Shown one piece after another: positions 53,515 to 61,999 of a stretch of 64,000 nucleotides of DNA. Numbering within the stretch: position 1 is the first letter of the stretch; every line of letters starts with the position of its first letter. The position numbers and the translations under genes were made by a program. Origin of the DNA: JANYCO01 sp035535995. GTDB taxonomy: Bacteria; Bacteroidota; Bacteroidia; Cytophagales; Cytophagaceae. The notes beneath the pieces are model-generated. The model saw only the letters and a program-made list of their open reading frames with translations. It was not told the origin of the DNA and searched no databases. The stretch spans positions 62,001-126,000 of the forward strand of contig DATLOZ010000002.1 of NCBI GenBank assembly GCA_035535995.1, written 5' to 3'.

Positions 53515-54483
53515 TTATTTAACGTCGGTGATACCATGCACCAACACAGTCAACGCACTTTCCTTAATCTCAAATTTAAATTCCTTTCCTCCCTCGTGTG
53601 GCTCGCCGTCTATATGGTAGGCGCCTTTATTTTTTCTACGAATGATGAAACTCTTTGCTTGGAGTGTAGTGGTATAACTGGAACGATTCACTGACCGGTT
53701 CAGCACGCGGTAAGCCATAGCGAAGAGCCGGAATATGGAAAAATTTTTGATGATGCAAAGATCCAGCAACCCGTCGCTGATGTCCGCGTCGGGCGCGATA
53801 TATACGTTGTTGCCATACTGCGCGGCATTAGCTACCGTTACTAAGAAACCACGGTATCTCGACTTGCGGCCTTTGATCTCTACTTCGTATTCTTCTGTAG
53901 TATAAGAAAAATACTCTTTGAAAACGGAACGAATGTACCCCAGCAATCCCCGGCTTTTCATACCGGCGAATACTTTCCCAATATGGGCATCAAAAGCCAA
54001 CCCAGCGGTACAGAAGAATGCCTGATTGTTTATATACCCTACATCAATTTTTTTTGTGGAAGCGTGGTTGAGCAACTCAAGCGCTTTAGAAATGTTCATG
54101 GGAATATGCATATGTCTTGCCAGGCCATTGCCCGAGCCGAAAGGAATAATGCCAAAAGAAGTTTGGGTGCCTACCAATTCTTTTGCAATTTCATTTACCG
54201 TACCATCGCCACCTACCGCAATGATCCTGGAAACCCCATCCTGTAAAGCTTCCCGGGCGATCACAGAAGCGTGACCGGCATATTCTGTTTTCCGGAGCTC
54301 TACCAGAAAACGATTCCTGTCGGGAATTTTTTCCAAAAGCGAAAGAAATTGATCTTTCTTTTTGCCTCCGGAAATAGGATTGATTATAAAAAGCATTTTT
54401 TCCTTATCACTCATCTTTCTCTCCACAGATAAATTATAAGTATTGATTTTCTTAAAAGTGGGAATGGACACCTCAGTACTCAT
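53515..54483 (-). CDS. Diacylglycerol/lipid kinase, YegS/DgkB-like
   Basis: The 322-residue protein has INPISGGKKKDQ, VGGDGTVNEIAKEL (the GGDGT nucleotide site) and IPFGSGNGLARHMHIP. These are the motifs of the DAGK catalytic domain family that phosphorylates diacylglycerol or another lipid. The N-terminal 25 residues are poorly conserved; a Met at residue 24 is a possible start. It is divergent from the LpxH-like gene. Confidence 0.87.
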   Translation of the reverse strand: MSTEVSIPTFKKINTYNLSVERKMSDKEKMLFIINPISGGKKKDQFLSLLEKIPDRNRFLVELRKTEYAGHASVIAREALQDGVSRIIAVGGDGTVNEIAKELVGTQTSFGIIPFGSGNGLARHMHIPMNISKALELLNHASTKKIDVGYINNQAFFCTAGLAFDAHIGKVFAGMKSRGLLGYIRSVFKEYFSYTTEEYEVEIKGRKSRYRGFLVTVANAAQYGNNVYIAPDADISDGLLDLCIIKNFSIFRLFAMAYRVLNRSVNRSSYTTTLQAKSFIIRRKNKGAYHIDGEPHEGGKEFKFEIKESALTVLVHGITDVK

Positions 54484-54593
54484 TACGTAAATTGGGTAGA
54501 ATGGTTTTGTGTAATGCTACTTGTTTTCAGGCAGTTGGAGGGAAACTTCATCATTCCTTAACACAATAGTAATAACTACTTTATAATCAGCCG

Positions 54594-54601
54594 CTATCTT
54601 T
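54594..54601 (+). promoter_or_regulatory. Candidate -7 element for the LpxH-like gene
   Basis: TATCTTTG matches TAnnTTTG. It lies only 13 bp before the chosen ATG, so the leader would be very short. No TTG is at the right spacing. Confidence 0.35.
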
Positions 54602-54614
54602 GTTAAAACTCCGT

Positions 54615-55472
54615 ATGAAAACGCTTTATAAAACCATTGTCCTGTCTGATATACACCTAGGAACATCAGGCTCCAAAGCTAAAGAAGTAACCCAGTTTTT
54701 AAAGCAGAACATCTGCCACACCCTGATCTTAAACGGAGATATTATCGACGGATGGCAGCTGAAGAAATATGGGAAATGGAAAAACAAGCATACTAAATTT
54801 TTTAAGCGTGTGCTGAAACTCATCGATGATTACGATACACAAGTAATTTACCTGAGAGGAAACCACGATGATTTTTTAGATCAGATGATCCCGATCCAAA
54901 TGGGGAAACTGAGCATCCAACGCGATTACTACCATGAATCAAATGGTAAAAGATTTTATGTAATCCACGGCGATGTGTTTGACTCGATCACTACTAACCT
55001 GAAATGGATCGCTAAGCTGGGTGATGTGGGATACACATTTTTATTATGGCTAAATCAACGTTACAATAATTACCGCATCAAACGTGGATTGCCATACTAC
55101 TCACTATCACAAGCGATCAAGCTGAAAGTGAAGTCAGCCGTATCTTATGTAAATGACTACGAAGAACAACTTTCGCTAATGGCGCGTATTAAAAAATGCG
55201 ACGGCATTATCTGCGGCCATATTCACCAGCCGGCGCTGAAAGAAATGAACGGTGTAATGTACATGAATTCCGGCGACTGGGTAGAATCACTCACTGCATT
55301 GGTAGAGACAATGGAAGGAGAATGGAAGATCGTACACTTCGAAGATAAACTCATCGCCGATACTCAACCGGATGAGGACGAAGAAGAAGAAAATTCTTCT
55401 TACATCGAAGACCTGATGACATTGCGCGAAGAACTGAAAGTGCGCAAGACTTCTAATACGAAAGCATCTTAG
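54615..55472 (+). CDS. UDP-2,3-diacylglucosamine diphosphatase-like metallophosphoesterase
   Basis: The ATG at 54615 begins MKTLYKTIVLSDIHLGTSG. The 285-residue protein has the calcineurin-like set DxH (SDIHLG), LNGDIIDGW, YLRGNHDDFLDQ, VIHGDVFDS and IICGHIHQPA. These match the LpxH family that cleaves UDP-diacylglucosamine in lipid A synthesis, although this longer type is also labelled generic phosphoesterase. The C-terminal tail is acidic (PDEDEEEENS). Its last 48 bp are part of a tandem duplication. Confidence 0.8.
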   Translation: MKTLYKTIVLSDIHLGTSGSKAKEVTQFLKQNICHTLILNGDIIDGWQLKKYGKWKNKHTKFFKRVLKLIDDYDTQVIYLRGNHDDFLDQMIPIQMGKLSIQRDYYHESNGKRFYVIHGDVFDSITTNLKWIAKLGDVGYTFLLWLNQRYNNYRIKRGLPYYSLSQAIKLKVKSAVSYVNDYEEQLSLMARIKKCDGIICGHIHQPALKEMNGVMYMNSGDWVESLTALVETMEGEWKIVHFEDKLIADTQPDEDEEEENSSYIEDLMTLREELKVRKTSNTKAS

Positions 55473-55566
55473 TTAAATTATGAGTTATGAATGTTGAATT
55501 ATGAATTTATCATTTGAGTAACATCTTTACCTTAACTCATAATTCATAACTCAACATTCATAATTT

Positions 55567-55630
55567 TTCAAGCTTCTCATTTTTTAACCAACGTAATCGG
55601 ATTATGGCTCCAAAACCAAAAGCATTGCTC
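55567..55630 (-). pseudogene. Remnant of the fabF 3' end
   Basis: On the minus strand it reads SNAFGFGA in the frame of FabF SNTFGFGG, then loses frame by an indel before the C-terminus. It is the fabF end carried in duplication copy 1. Confidence 0.8.
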
Positions 55631-55677
55631 CGCGAGAACTGAAAGTGCGCAAGACTTCTAACACGAAAACATCTTAG
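55631..55677 (+). pseudogene. Remnant of the LpxH-like gene 3' end
   Basis: It reads ELKVRKTSNTKTS then a stop, near-identical to the end of the LpxH-like protein (ELKVRKTSNTKAS), but it has no start. It is the head of duplication copy 2. Confidence 0.8.
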
Positions 55678-55771
55678 TTAAATTATGAGTTATGAATGTT
55701 GAATTATGAATTATCATTTGAGTAACATCTTTACCTTAACTCATAATTCATAACTCAACATTCATAATTTT

Positions 55772-57022
55772 TTAAGCTTCCCACTTTTTAAACAACGCAA
55801 TCGCATTATGGCCTCCAAAGCCAAAGGTATTGCTCATCGCAATGCGGATTGGTTTGCGGATCGTTTGAAGCGCAATATTTATTCCCTGTGGAATTTCAGG
55901 ATCAAGGTTTACGGTATTGATATTCGGCGGAACGATTCCTTCATTAATCGCTTTGATAGAAGCAATTGCCTCTACAGCGCCCGCCCCGCCTAATAAGTGG
56001 CCGGTCATGGATTTGGTCGAACTGATCGAAGCATTGGCTGGTCCATCACCGATCAATCGTTTAATTGCTTTTAATTCTCCAATATCGCCTACCGGAGTGG
56101 ACGTTCCGTGTGTATTGATGTAATCGATTTCAGAAGGTTGAATGCCTGCATCCGTCAAGGCATTGCGCATCGCCAGGTAAGCTCCATAGCCATCGGGGTG
56201 AATAGCCGTCATGTGATAAGCATCTGCCGACATCGCGCCGCCAATGATCTCTGCGTAGATCGTAGCGCCTCTAGCTTTCGCATGTTCAAGATCTTCCAGG
56301 ATCAAAGCGCCAGCGCCTTCGCCGATCACAAAGCCATCGCGGTCTGTATCGTATGGACGGGAAGCAGCTTTGAAATCATCGTTGCGTGTGGAAAGCGCTT
56401 TCAGTGCAGAGAAGCCACCCACACCAGATTCTACGATCGGCGCTTCGGCACCGCCGGCTACGATGATATCCGCTTTACCTAAACGTATATTATCGTATGC
56501 TTCTACGATTGCAGAAGTAGACGTAGCGCAGGCGGAAACAGGGCAGAAGTTTACTCCCATAAATCCATAGCGGATCGCGATGAGCCCGGAAGCCATGTCT
56601 ACGATCATTTTAGGCACCAGGAAAGGATTAAATTTCGGTGTGCCATCGCCCAATGCAAACTCTACTACTTGTTGATGGAAGGTAGTGATTCCGCCGTTGC
56701 CCGAACCCCAGATCACGCCTACACGTTCTTTGTTTATTTTTTCAAGATCGAGTCCAGCCTGTTTGATCGCCTCATCTGCCGCGGCGATGGAGTAATGACA
56801 AACGATGTCCATTTTTCTCGCTTCTTTTTTATCGAAGTATTGATCCGCATCAAATCCTTTTACTTCGCAGGCAAAACGTGTTTTAAATTTTGAAGCGTCG
56901 AATTTTGTGATCCAGTCGGCGCCGCTTCTGCCTTCTACAAGGCCGTTCCAGAAGGCATTAACATTATTCCCAAGGGGCGTGATCGCTCCCATTCCGGTCA
57001 CCACTACACGTTTTAGTTGCAT
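55772..57022 (-). CDS. fabF: Beta-ketoacyl-ACP synthase II
   Basis: The 416-residue condensing enzyme has RVVVTGMGAITPLGN at the N-terminus, the nucleophile Cys in VSACATSTSAIVEA near residue 164, and the catalytic His residues in NTHGTSTPVGD (near 303) and KSMTGHLLGGAGAVEA (near 338). It extends fatty acyl-ACP by malonyl-ACP. The usual neighbour acpP is not here; a tetR gene is upstream by 30 bp on the same strand. Confidence 0.95.
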   Translation of the reverse strand: MQLKRVVVTGMGAITPLGNNVNAFWNGLVEGRSGADWITKFDASKFKTRFACEVKGFDADQYFDKKEARKMDIVCHYSIAAADEAIKQAGLDLEKINKERVGVIWGSGNGGITTFHQQVVEFALGDGTPKFNPFLVPKMIVDMASGLIAIRYGFMGVNFCPVSACATSTSAIVEAYDNIRLGKADIIVAGGAEAPIVESGVGGFSALKALSTRNDDFKAASRPYDTDRDGFVIGEGAGALILEDLEHAKARGATIYAEIIGGAMSADAYHMTAIHPDGYGAYLAMRNALTDAGIQPSEIDYINTHGTSTPVGDIGELKAIKRLIGDGPANASISSTKSMTGHLLGGAGAVEAIASIKAINEGIVPPNINTVNLDPEIPQGINIALQTIRKPIRIAMSNTFGFGGHNAIALFKKWEA

Positions 57023-57052
57023 AAATTGTTTGAATTAATTGATAGTTAAAAT

Positions 57053-57634
57053 TTATGATTGTTCTGTTTTTAATTCTTTCAAAATTCCGTTCCGGATCGT
57101 TTGAAAATCCGAACGGTTCATCACCCGCGCCATCTGCAGCCCGGCGATCATATTGGACAGGATCATAAGTGCTTTTGTTTCGGGTGTGGTCACGAAGGAA
57201 AATTGTTTTTTCTTTTTTCCTTCTTTTAAAAGCGAAGCAAGCCAAGCCCTAATCTTGGAAGTCATTTGCTGGAATTCTTCCTGGATAATTTCAGGCAGCA
57301 CCGGATATTCTGCGCTGAGCGCGCCTACCAGGCATACACATTCCTGCGTAAGGTATTTCCCAAAGACCTCGTCCATCATTACGTTAAGCCTGTCCCATTC
57401 GCTGAGCTTGTTGAACTTTGGATTTTTTAACAGCTCCTCAAATTTTTCTATATTTTTTTTAACTACTGCCACACCCAGATCTTCTTTGAGAGGGAAGTGA
57501 TAATGAATAGCAGCATTTTTAATATTAAGCTGAGAAGCTATGTCGTGGTAGCTAAAAGCACTATACCCCCGACTCCGGATTAGTTCTTCTCCGAGGTCGG
57601 TGATCTCTTGTTTGGTAGTGTTGTTTTTAGCCAT
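57053..57634 (-). CDS. TetR-family transcriptional regulator
   Basis: The ATG at 57634 begins MAKNNTTKQEITDLGEELIR, followed by the helix-turn-helix YSAFSYHDIASQLNIKNAAI-HYHFP; the frame upstream overlaps a palindromic operator and is excluded. The 193-residue protein has a C-terminal ligand domain with ECVCLVGALSAEYPVLPEII. The gene lies 30 bp before fabF, so it may control fabF together with itself. The ligand is unknown, but fatty acids or acyl-CoA are common in this family. Confidence 0.88.
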   Translation of the reverse strand: MAKNNTTKQEITDLGEELIRSRGYSAFSYHDIASQLNIKNAAIHYHFPLKEDLGVAVVKKNIEKFEELLKNPKFNKLSEWDRLNVMMDEVFGKYLTQECVCLVGALSAEYPVLPEIIQEEFQQMTSKIRAWLASLLKEGKKKKQFSFVTTPETKALMILSNMIAGLQMARVMNRSDFQTIRNGILKELKTEQS

Positions 57635-57642
57635 TTTTACAA

Positions 57643-57660
57643 ACTTACTAATTAGTAAGT
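57643..57660. promoter_or_regulatory. Perfect 18-bp palindrome, candidate TetR operator
   Basis: ACTTACTAATTAGTAAGT is fully symmetric, and lies 8 bp upstream of the tetR start codon. TTACT-type half-sites are common for TetR proteins with such recognition helices. Confidence 0.75.
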
Positions 57661-57710
57661 AAAATTGCAAATAAAAACAATCCGTAACAATTTCCACAAT
57701 TCCTCTCTAA

Positions 57711-57729
57711 ATACTATCTTTGATAGTAT
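57711..57729 (+). promoter_or_regulatory. Palindromic -7 region of the barrel-protein gene
   Basis: ATACTATC and GATAGTAT flank TTT. The symmetric sequence contains TATCTTTG (57715-57722), a TAnnTTTG match, 32 bp before the ATG at 57754. Confidence 0.5.
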
Positions 57730-57753
57730 CAACTATTGTCACGAAAATCAGCT

Positions 57754-58371
57754 ATGAAAAAATTCTATCTATTACTGTTTATTATTTTAGGTTTTAACTT
57801 ATCGTCCTATTCACAAAAACGAATTTCCTTTGGTGTAAAAGTTGCTGCCACCGATGGATTTGTAAGTTCCTACTTTTATCAGCCACACGTTAAACCAGGA
57901 TATTCTGTAGGTGCATTGGCAGAAGTAAAGCTAGCCGGACCTCTTTCTGTGCGCGCCGAAGCATTGTTTTCCAGCAGAGGTGTCAAGGACAAAGTTACGA
58001 TTACGGATGCGGCAGGACGTCCTTATGCGAGCGGTTATGACAAAGTAACCTTGAACTATTTTGATCTTCCTGTGATGGCAAAACTGAGTTTTGGTAAAGT
58101 TGTAAAACCTTATTTTACAGCCGGGGCAAAAGGATCCTTGTACCTATTCGGGAAGGAAACATTTCCTTCCATTTCAGGCAGTGGAACTACCACAAATAGA
58201 ATCAACCCCACTAAGTATGACATTAGTGCCATCGGCGGTTTTGGATTGGATTTCAATATAAAAGCATTAACCTTATTTACAGAGCTTCGATATAACCATG
58301 GACTTGTAGGAGTGAACCTTGTAAATACAAAATTCAGAATGTTTGAACTTTCAGGAGGAATAAGGTTCTAG
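57754..58371 (+). CDS. Porin-family outer membrane beta-barrel protein
   Basis: The ATG at 57754 opens the signal peptide MKKFYLLLFIILGFNLSSYS. The 205-residue product alternates strands (ISFGVKVAATDGFVSSYFYQ, VGALAEVKLAGPLSVRAEAL, YFDLPVMAKLSFGKVVKPYF) and ends FELSGGIRF with the terminal Phe of outer membrane barrels. It is of the OMP_b-brl (PF13568-like) type. The ligand is unknown. It is divergent from tetR with an operator-rich gap. Confidence 0.78.
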   Translation: MKKFYLLLFIILGFNLSSYSQKRISFGVKVAATDGFVSSYFYQPHVKPGYSVGALAEVKLAGPLSVRAEALFSSRGVKDKVTITDAAGRPYASGYDKVTLNYFDLPVMAKLSFGKVVKPYFTAGAKGSLYLFGKETFPSISGSGTTTNRINPTKYDISAIGGFGLDFNIKALTLFTELRYNHGLVGVNLVNTKFRMFELSGGIRF

Positions 58372-58435
58372 AAACTTGTGGCGTGGGAGTTTGAGCCTTA
58401 AGTAGAAATCGGCAGGAATAAAAAAACAATCAGAA

Positions 58436-60073
58436 TTATTTAGGAAGAATAACACTAATCTCCGTTCCTTCTCCCACAACACTTTTAGCATAGATTGCTC
58501 CGCCATGATTGATCACGATCTTCTTGCAAAGCGCCAGGCCTATACCGGTGCCTTTATAAGTGGTCTTATCGTTGAGTCTTTGAAAAATTGTAAAGATCTG
58601 TTCTGCATATTGCTGGTCAAACCCAATCCCATTGTCTTTGAAAACGATCTTTACGTATGCTTTCCCGGGAGACAGGTTATTTTTTTTCAGTTCGTCTTTT
58701 TCTGGTTCAGAACAACTGATCCTGATAAGAGGATCTTTATCACAAAATTTAATCGCATTGCCAATAATATTATAAAACAGCTGATGGATATGTAACCTGA
58801 TCCCATCGATCACGGGGAATGTATCGTGCTCTATCGTTGCGTTTCTTTCTTCCAGGATCAATTCAAAATCTATTTTTACGCTCTTCAGTATTTGTTCAAG
58901 ATCTACTTCTCCATGAAGTTCTTTTACATTTGAAACTTTGGAATAATTAAGCACATCATTGATCAGAGCGCTCATTCTTTTAGAGGAAGAATCTATTTTA
59001 CCAAGATATCTCCCGGCAGCTTCTCCATCGCTTAAGTTTTTTCCTAGCAGGTCGGAGAATACTCTTATTTTACGCAAAGGCTCTTGTAAGTCGTGACTGG
59101 CTATGTAGGCAAATTGTTCCAGATCATTGTTGGATTTTTGAAGCTCTTCGTTTTTGTATAAAAGTTCTTGTTGCACTTTTTTCAGCACCTCGTTATTTTT
59201 CAAAGTTTCTTCTACCAGTTTCTGTGCGTGGATGTCTACAAAAAATCCTGCCCACTCGGTAATATTGTTATGCTTATCTCTCAGCGGTACAATATTGATC
59301 ATATGCCATATATAGCTGTCTTTGTGTTTCAGACGGGCTTGCATAGACAGTGCGTGTTTTTCAAGCTGGGCTTTTTCCCATAGAAACAATGCTTTCTTTT
59401 GATCTTCGGAATAGAGAAATGTTTGCCAGGTAATACCGTTATACTTTTCTGTTGTACCTCCAAAAAAATGAGCGAGCCATTCGTTGGTGCGTAATATTTT
59501 CCCCAGCGGGCTCAGCGTAAACATCATGATCGGTAGTGTCTCCGTGAGCTTTCGGTAGTCGCTTTCGCTTTCCTTTAGCTTGTCGGAAAGAGCGATGAGC
59601 TGGATATTTTTTTTACGGATCTCATCATAAGCAGAGAGAGGAGGTTCTTTTTTAAAATAATCTACAAAGCTTTTAATTTTTTCTTCATTCAAAAGTCCAC
59701 CGAGCATGATCTTTTGGTAAAGACAGATCCCTATTTTAGTTTTTATCTGTATAGTTTCCAGTTCGTCTACCAACCTTTTGGCATAGGTGATCGCTTCCTG
59801 TCCATGATCCATCTCTTCTTTGGTAAGCGTCACCATAGCGGCCATTTCTTTTTTAAGTGTATTGGTCACTATATTTAAGGAAAGCAATGCATTACTTGTT
59901 TTCTTTTTTCCCATTGCCATCCGCGCAATCTCTGAAACGGCGGTGGCAAATGAGGTCTGAACAGATAGTGACAACCCGCAAAGTTCTGCAAGCTTCATAC
60001 TACGCTTGTGTGCCAGGATCAGGTCCATCTCGTTTTCAAGCTTGATTGATATGATCTCTTTGGTCTGTTTCAT
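58436..60073 (-). CDS. PAS sensor histidine kinase with a degenerate RsbT-like N-terminal domain
   Basis: I start at the ATG at 60073, preceded by GGGTGGAAATAAT; a Met ten codons earlier is possible. Residues 1-140 align with RsbT: LAELCGLSLSVQTSFATAVS matches the N-box region, and AKRLVDELETIQIKTKIGI matches the end of RsbT (AKRLVNEFEIRSEVGVGTT), but the Gly boxes are absent. PAS follows (about 175-285), a coiled coil, the H-box ASHDLQEPLRKIRVFSDLL, then GNAIKFC, DNGIGFD and GTGIGLALCKKIV. It is the last gene of the stressosome cluster, 104 bp behind the phosphatase gene. Confidence 0.87.
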   Translation of the reverse strand: MKQTKEIISIKLENEMDLILAHKRSMKLAELCGLSLSVQTSFATAVSEIARMAMGKKKTSNALLSLNIVTNTLKKEMAAMVTLTKEEMDHGQEAITYAKRLVDELETIQIKTKIGICLYQKIMLGGLLNEEKIKSFVDYFKKEPPLSAYDEIRKKNIQLIALSDKLKESESDYRKLTETLPIMMFTLSPLGKILRTNEWLAHFFGGTTEKYNGITWQTFLYSEDQKKALFLWEKAQLEKHALSMQARLKHKDSYIWHMINIVPLRDKHNNITEWAGFFVDIHAQKLVEETLKNNEVLKKVQQELLYKNEELQKSNNDLEQFAYIASHDLQEPLRKIRVFSDLLGKNLSDGEAAGRYLGKIDSSSKRMSALINDVLNYSKVSNVKELHGEVDLEQILKSVKIDFELILEERNATIEHDTFPVIDGIRLHIHQLFYNIIGNAIKFCDKDPLIRISCSEPEKDELKKNNLSPGKAYVKIVFKDNGIGFDQQYAEQIFTIFQRLNDKTTYKGTGIGLALCKKIVINHGGAIYAKSVVGEGTEISVILPK

Positions 60074-60177
60074 ATTATTTCCACCCTTCGATTTTAAATT
60101 CAAAAAAATAACCTTTTTAAAATATGGCTTTTGTTTGTTGGCGCTTATTTCAGTTAGAGTTCACGCAGGCAATCCGT

Positions 60178-61197
60178 TTATTTTATTTTCGCCACCAACA
60201 CCGACATATCATCGGTTTTGCGCCCATGATCCCTGTATATTGCAGCAGCAATGATCAATGGATCGTATTTCAGAATGGATGGATATTTCATAATATCCCA
60301 TCGCGTAGTAATTCCGTCTGAGCAGAGTACGATGGTTTGGTATTTTTCCATCGGGGTCACTGTGTTGTTTAGCGTAACAGGAATATTGAGTCCGACGATC
60401 CCGTTATAGGGCATATTATTTTTCAATACAATTCCGTTATAGATTCTCGTAGCTATATTTCCAACCCCGCATATCCTTATATCTTTTTCTTTAGTATCCA
60501 GCGTCACTACAGTGGCTACCAAGCCTCTCGTTTTTTTTACATCCGCATGTATGTAGCGGAGAATTTCAGAAGGCTCATGATGTTTGCTGTTTTGCTCAAA
60601 TGATTGGATGGCTGTCTCTGCAGCCTGGTTGGCCAGTATCCCATGGCCAAGTCCATCAGCCAGCATAAATTTGATCCGGGTTCCTTCTTTTCTGATCGAA
60701 AACCCATCGCCACATTTTTCTTCTCCGGGCTTCGCTATTGCCAAGGCTCGTATCAATATTTTTTTATCCATTTCTTCGGGTACCTCATCCGTGTCTTCTG
60801 AGCATACCTGGCAGTAAGTGATCGTGCCGAGATTTACCTGCGAATACGTTTGCGAAAAATTGCTCAGCCTTATGATCGCTCCCAAGCCGTGTCCAAGTGT
60901 AGTGGAAGAAGAGTTGCCATCTTTCATCATACCAGGCAGGTCTTTGATCCCAGGACCATTATCGATTGCTATGATTTCAAAAATTGATTTTTCTTCTTTA
61001 GTCAAGAAGCGGTAAAGAAGCTCTCCGCGGTTAGCATATTTTACTATATTGGAAGCCAGCTCTGAAACTATGATATCAATCTCTCCGGTGCGCTGAACGG
61101 AAAAATGATCTTTTACCAAATTGTGGATCTCGCGTTTTATATAGGCTACAAAACTTCTCTCTTCAATATGGTAACTGACAAAAGGCTGATTATCCAT
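60178..61197 (-). CDS. RsbT-like ATPase fused to a SpoIIE/PP2C phosphatase
   Basis: Residues 1-130 are an anti-sigma-type HATPase with the N-box IDIIVSELASNIVKYA, the G1 box DNGPGI and the G2 box LGHGLGAI. Residues 150-339 are a SpoIIE/PP2C-like phosphatase with FMLADGLGHGILANQAAETA and the C-terminal TDDMSVLVAKI. The first half could bind or phosphorylate STAS proteins, and the second half could dephosphorylate RsbR/RsbS like RsbX. It overlaps rsbT by 8 bp and is surely co-translated. Confidence 0.9.
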   Translation of the reverse strand: MDNQPFVSYHIEERSFVAYIKREIHNLVKDHFSVQRTGEIDIIVSELASNIVKYANRGELLYRFLTKEEKSIFEIIAIDNGPGIKDLPGMMKDGNSSSTTLGHGLGAIIRLSNFSQTYSQVNLGTITYCQVCSEDTDEVPEEMDKKILIRALAIAKPGEEKCGDGFSIRKEGTRIKFMLADGLGHGILANQAAETAIQSFEQNSKHHEPSEILRYIHADVKKTRGLVATVVTLDTKEKDIRICGVGNIATRIYNGIVLKNNMPYNGIVGLNIPVTLNNTVTPMEKYQTIVLCSDGITTRWDIMKYPSILKYDPLIIAAAIYRDHGRKTDDMSVLVAKIK

Positions 61198-61600
61198 TCT
61201 TCCACTTTGTTATGATCACTGTTGTACCTACTCCCACTTCAGAACGGATCTCAAATTCATTGACAAGTCTTTTGGCGCCCGGCAATCCTAACCCAAGTGT
61301 TTTTCCTGTAGTATATCCATCTTTCATGGCCAGCTCCAGGTCGGCTATTCCGGGACCTTTGTCTTCGAAGGTTATTCGCAAGCCATTGTCGCGGCCTTTG
61401 CTTACTACTTCTATAAGTACGATTCCTCCTTTGGCATACCGCAGCATGTTACGTACCAGTTCGCTGGCAGCGGTAATGAGTTTTGTCTGGTTTACCAGGC
61501 TCATCCCGATCTTTACTGCATACTCTTTCACTCGACTGCGGAAGGGCACTACGTCCTGTTCTTTTGCGATAGACATTTTATCTTTATTCAGCGTTATCAT
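61190..61600 (-). CDS. rsbT: Anti-sigma-type serine/threonine switch kinase RsbT
   Basis: The 136-residue kinase has the N-box ITAASELVRNMLRYAKGG, G1 FEDKGPGIADLELAM and G2 TLGLGLPGAKRLV. RsbT phosphorylates RsbS and RsbR in the stressosome, then leaves to activate a partner. The start ATG overlaps the rsbS 3' end by 17 bp, with GAGGAAGAG just before it. Confidence 0.93.
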   Translation of the reverse strand: MITLNKDKMSIAKEQDVVPFRSRVKEYAVKIGMSLVNQTKLITAASELVRNMLRYAKGGIVLIEVVSKGRDNGLRITFEDKGPGIADLELAMKDGYTTGKTLGLGLPGAKRLVNEFEIRSEVGVGTTVIITKWKNG

Positions 61601-61979
61601 TCTCTTCCTCGATGGGCTCTTCCAACACTATTCTAGATCTAAGCAGCTCCATGCCGCGTTCTACATTGAGGGCACAGTGTACTCCTTTGAGCGGAAGTCC
61701 TAATTCTACAAGAGTGATGGCTACAGCTGGCTGCATACCTACTACCACGGTTTCGGCATCCATGATCTTTGACATAGTAGCGATATTGCCCAGTATACGT
61801 CCCATAAAAGAGTCTATGATCGAAACCGCCGATACATCGATGAGTACGCCTTTGGCTTCTGTCTTTTTTACCATCTGAACAAGATCGGATTCCAAATTTT
61901 CTGCCAGCTGATCATACAGATCTACCTGTATGGTCACAAGGAGGAAAGGTCCCATTCGTAATATTGGTATTCTATCCAT
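61584..61979 (-). CDS. rsbS: Stressosome STAS protein RsbS
   Basis: The 131-residue single STAS domain starts RIPILRMGPFLLVTIQVDL and has IDVSAVSIIDSFMGRILGNI. Ser57 in IDSFMGR corresponds to the RsbT target Ser59 of B. subtilis RsbS. It forms the stressosome core with RsbR, and lies 20 bp after it. Confidence 0.94.
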   Translation of the reverse strand: MDRIPILRMGPFLLVTIQVDLYDQLAENLESDLVQMVKKTEAKGVLIDVSAVSIIDSFMGRILGNIATMSKIMDAETVVVGMQPAVAITLVELGLPLKGVHCALNVERGMELLRSRIVLEEPIEEENDNAE

Positions 61980-61999
61980 TGGTAATAGTTTTAATGTTT

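Larger units (their letters stand above)
55425..55835. repeat. 206-bp tandem duplication spanning the 3' ends of two convergent genes
   Basis: Copy 1 (55425-55630) and copy 2 (55631-55835) match over their whole length with scattered substitutions and small indels. Each copy has the lpxH-like tail, a TTATGAGTTATGAATGTTGAA palindrome, and the fabF tail in that order. The outer copies are the functional gene ends. The inner fabF-like and lpxH-like pieces are remnants. The palindromes (55475-55567, 55680-55769) may have driven the event. Confidence 0.92.

Noticed and set aside
55475..55770. Possible CRISPR-like array from two direct repeats
   Set aside because: There are just two copies of a 206-bp unit that includes gene ends; it is a tandem duplication.
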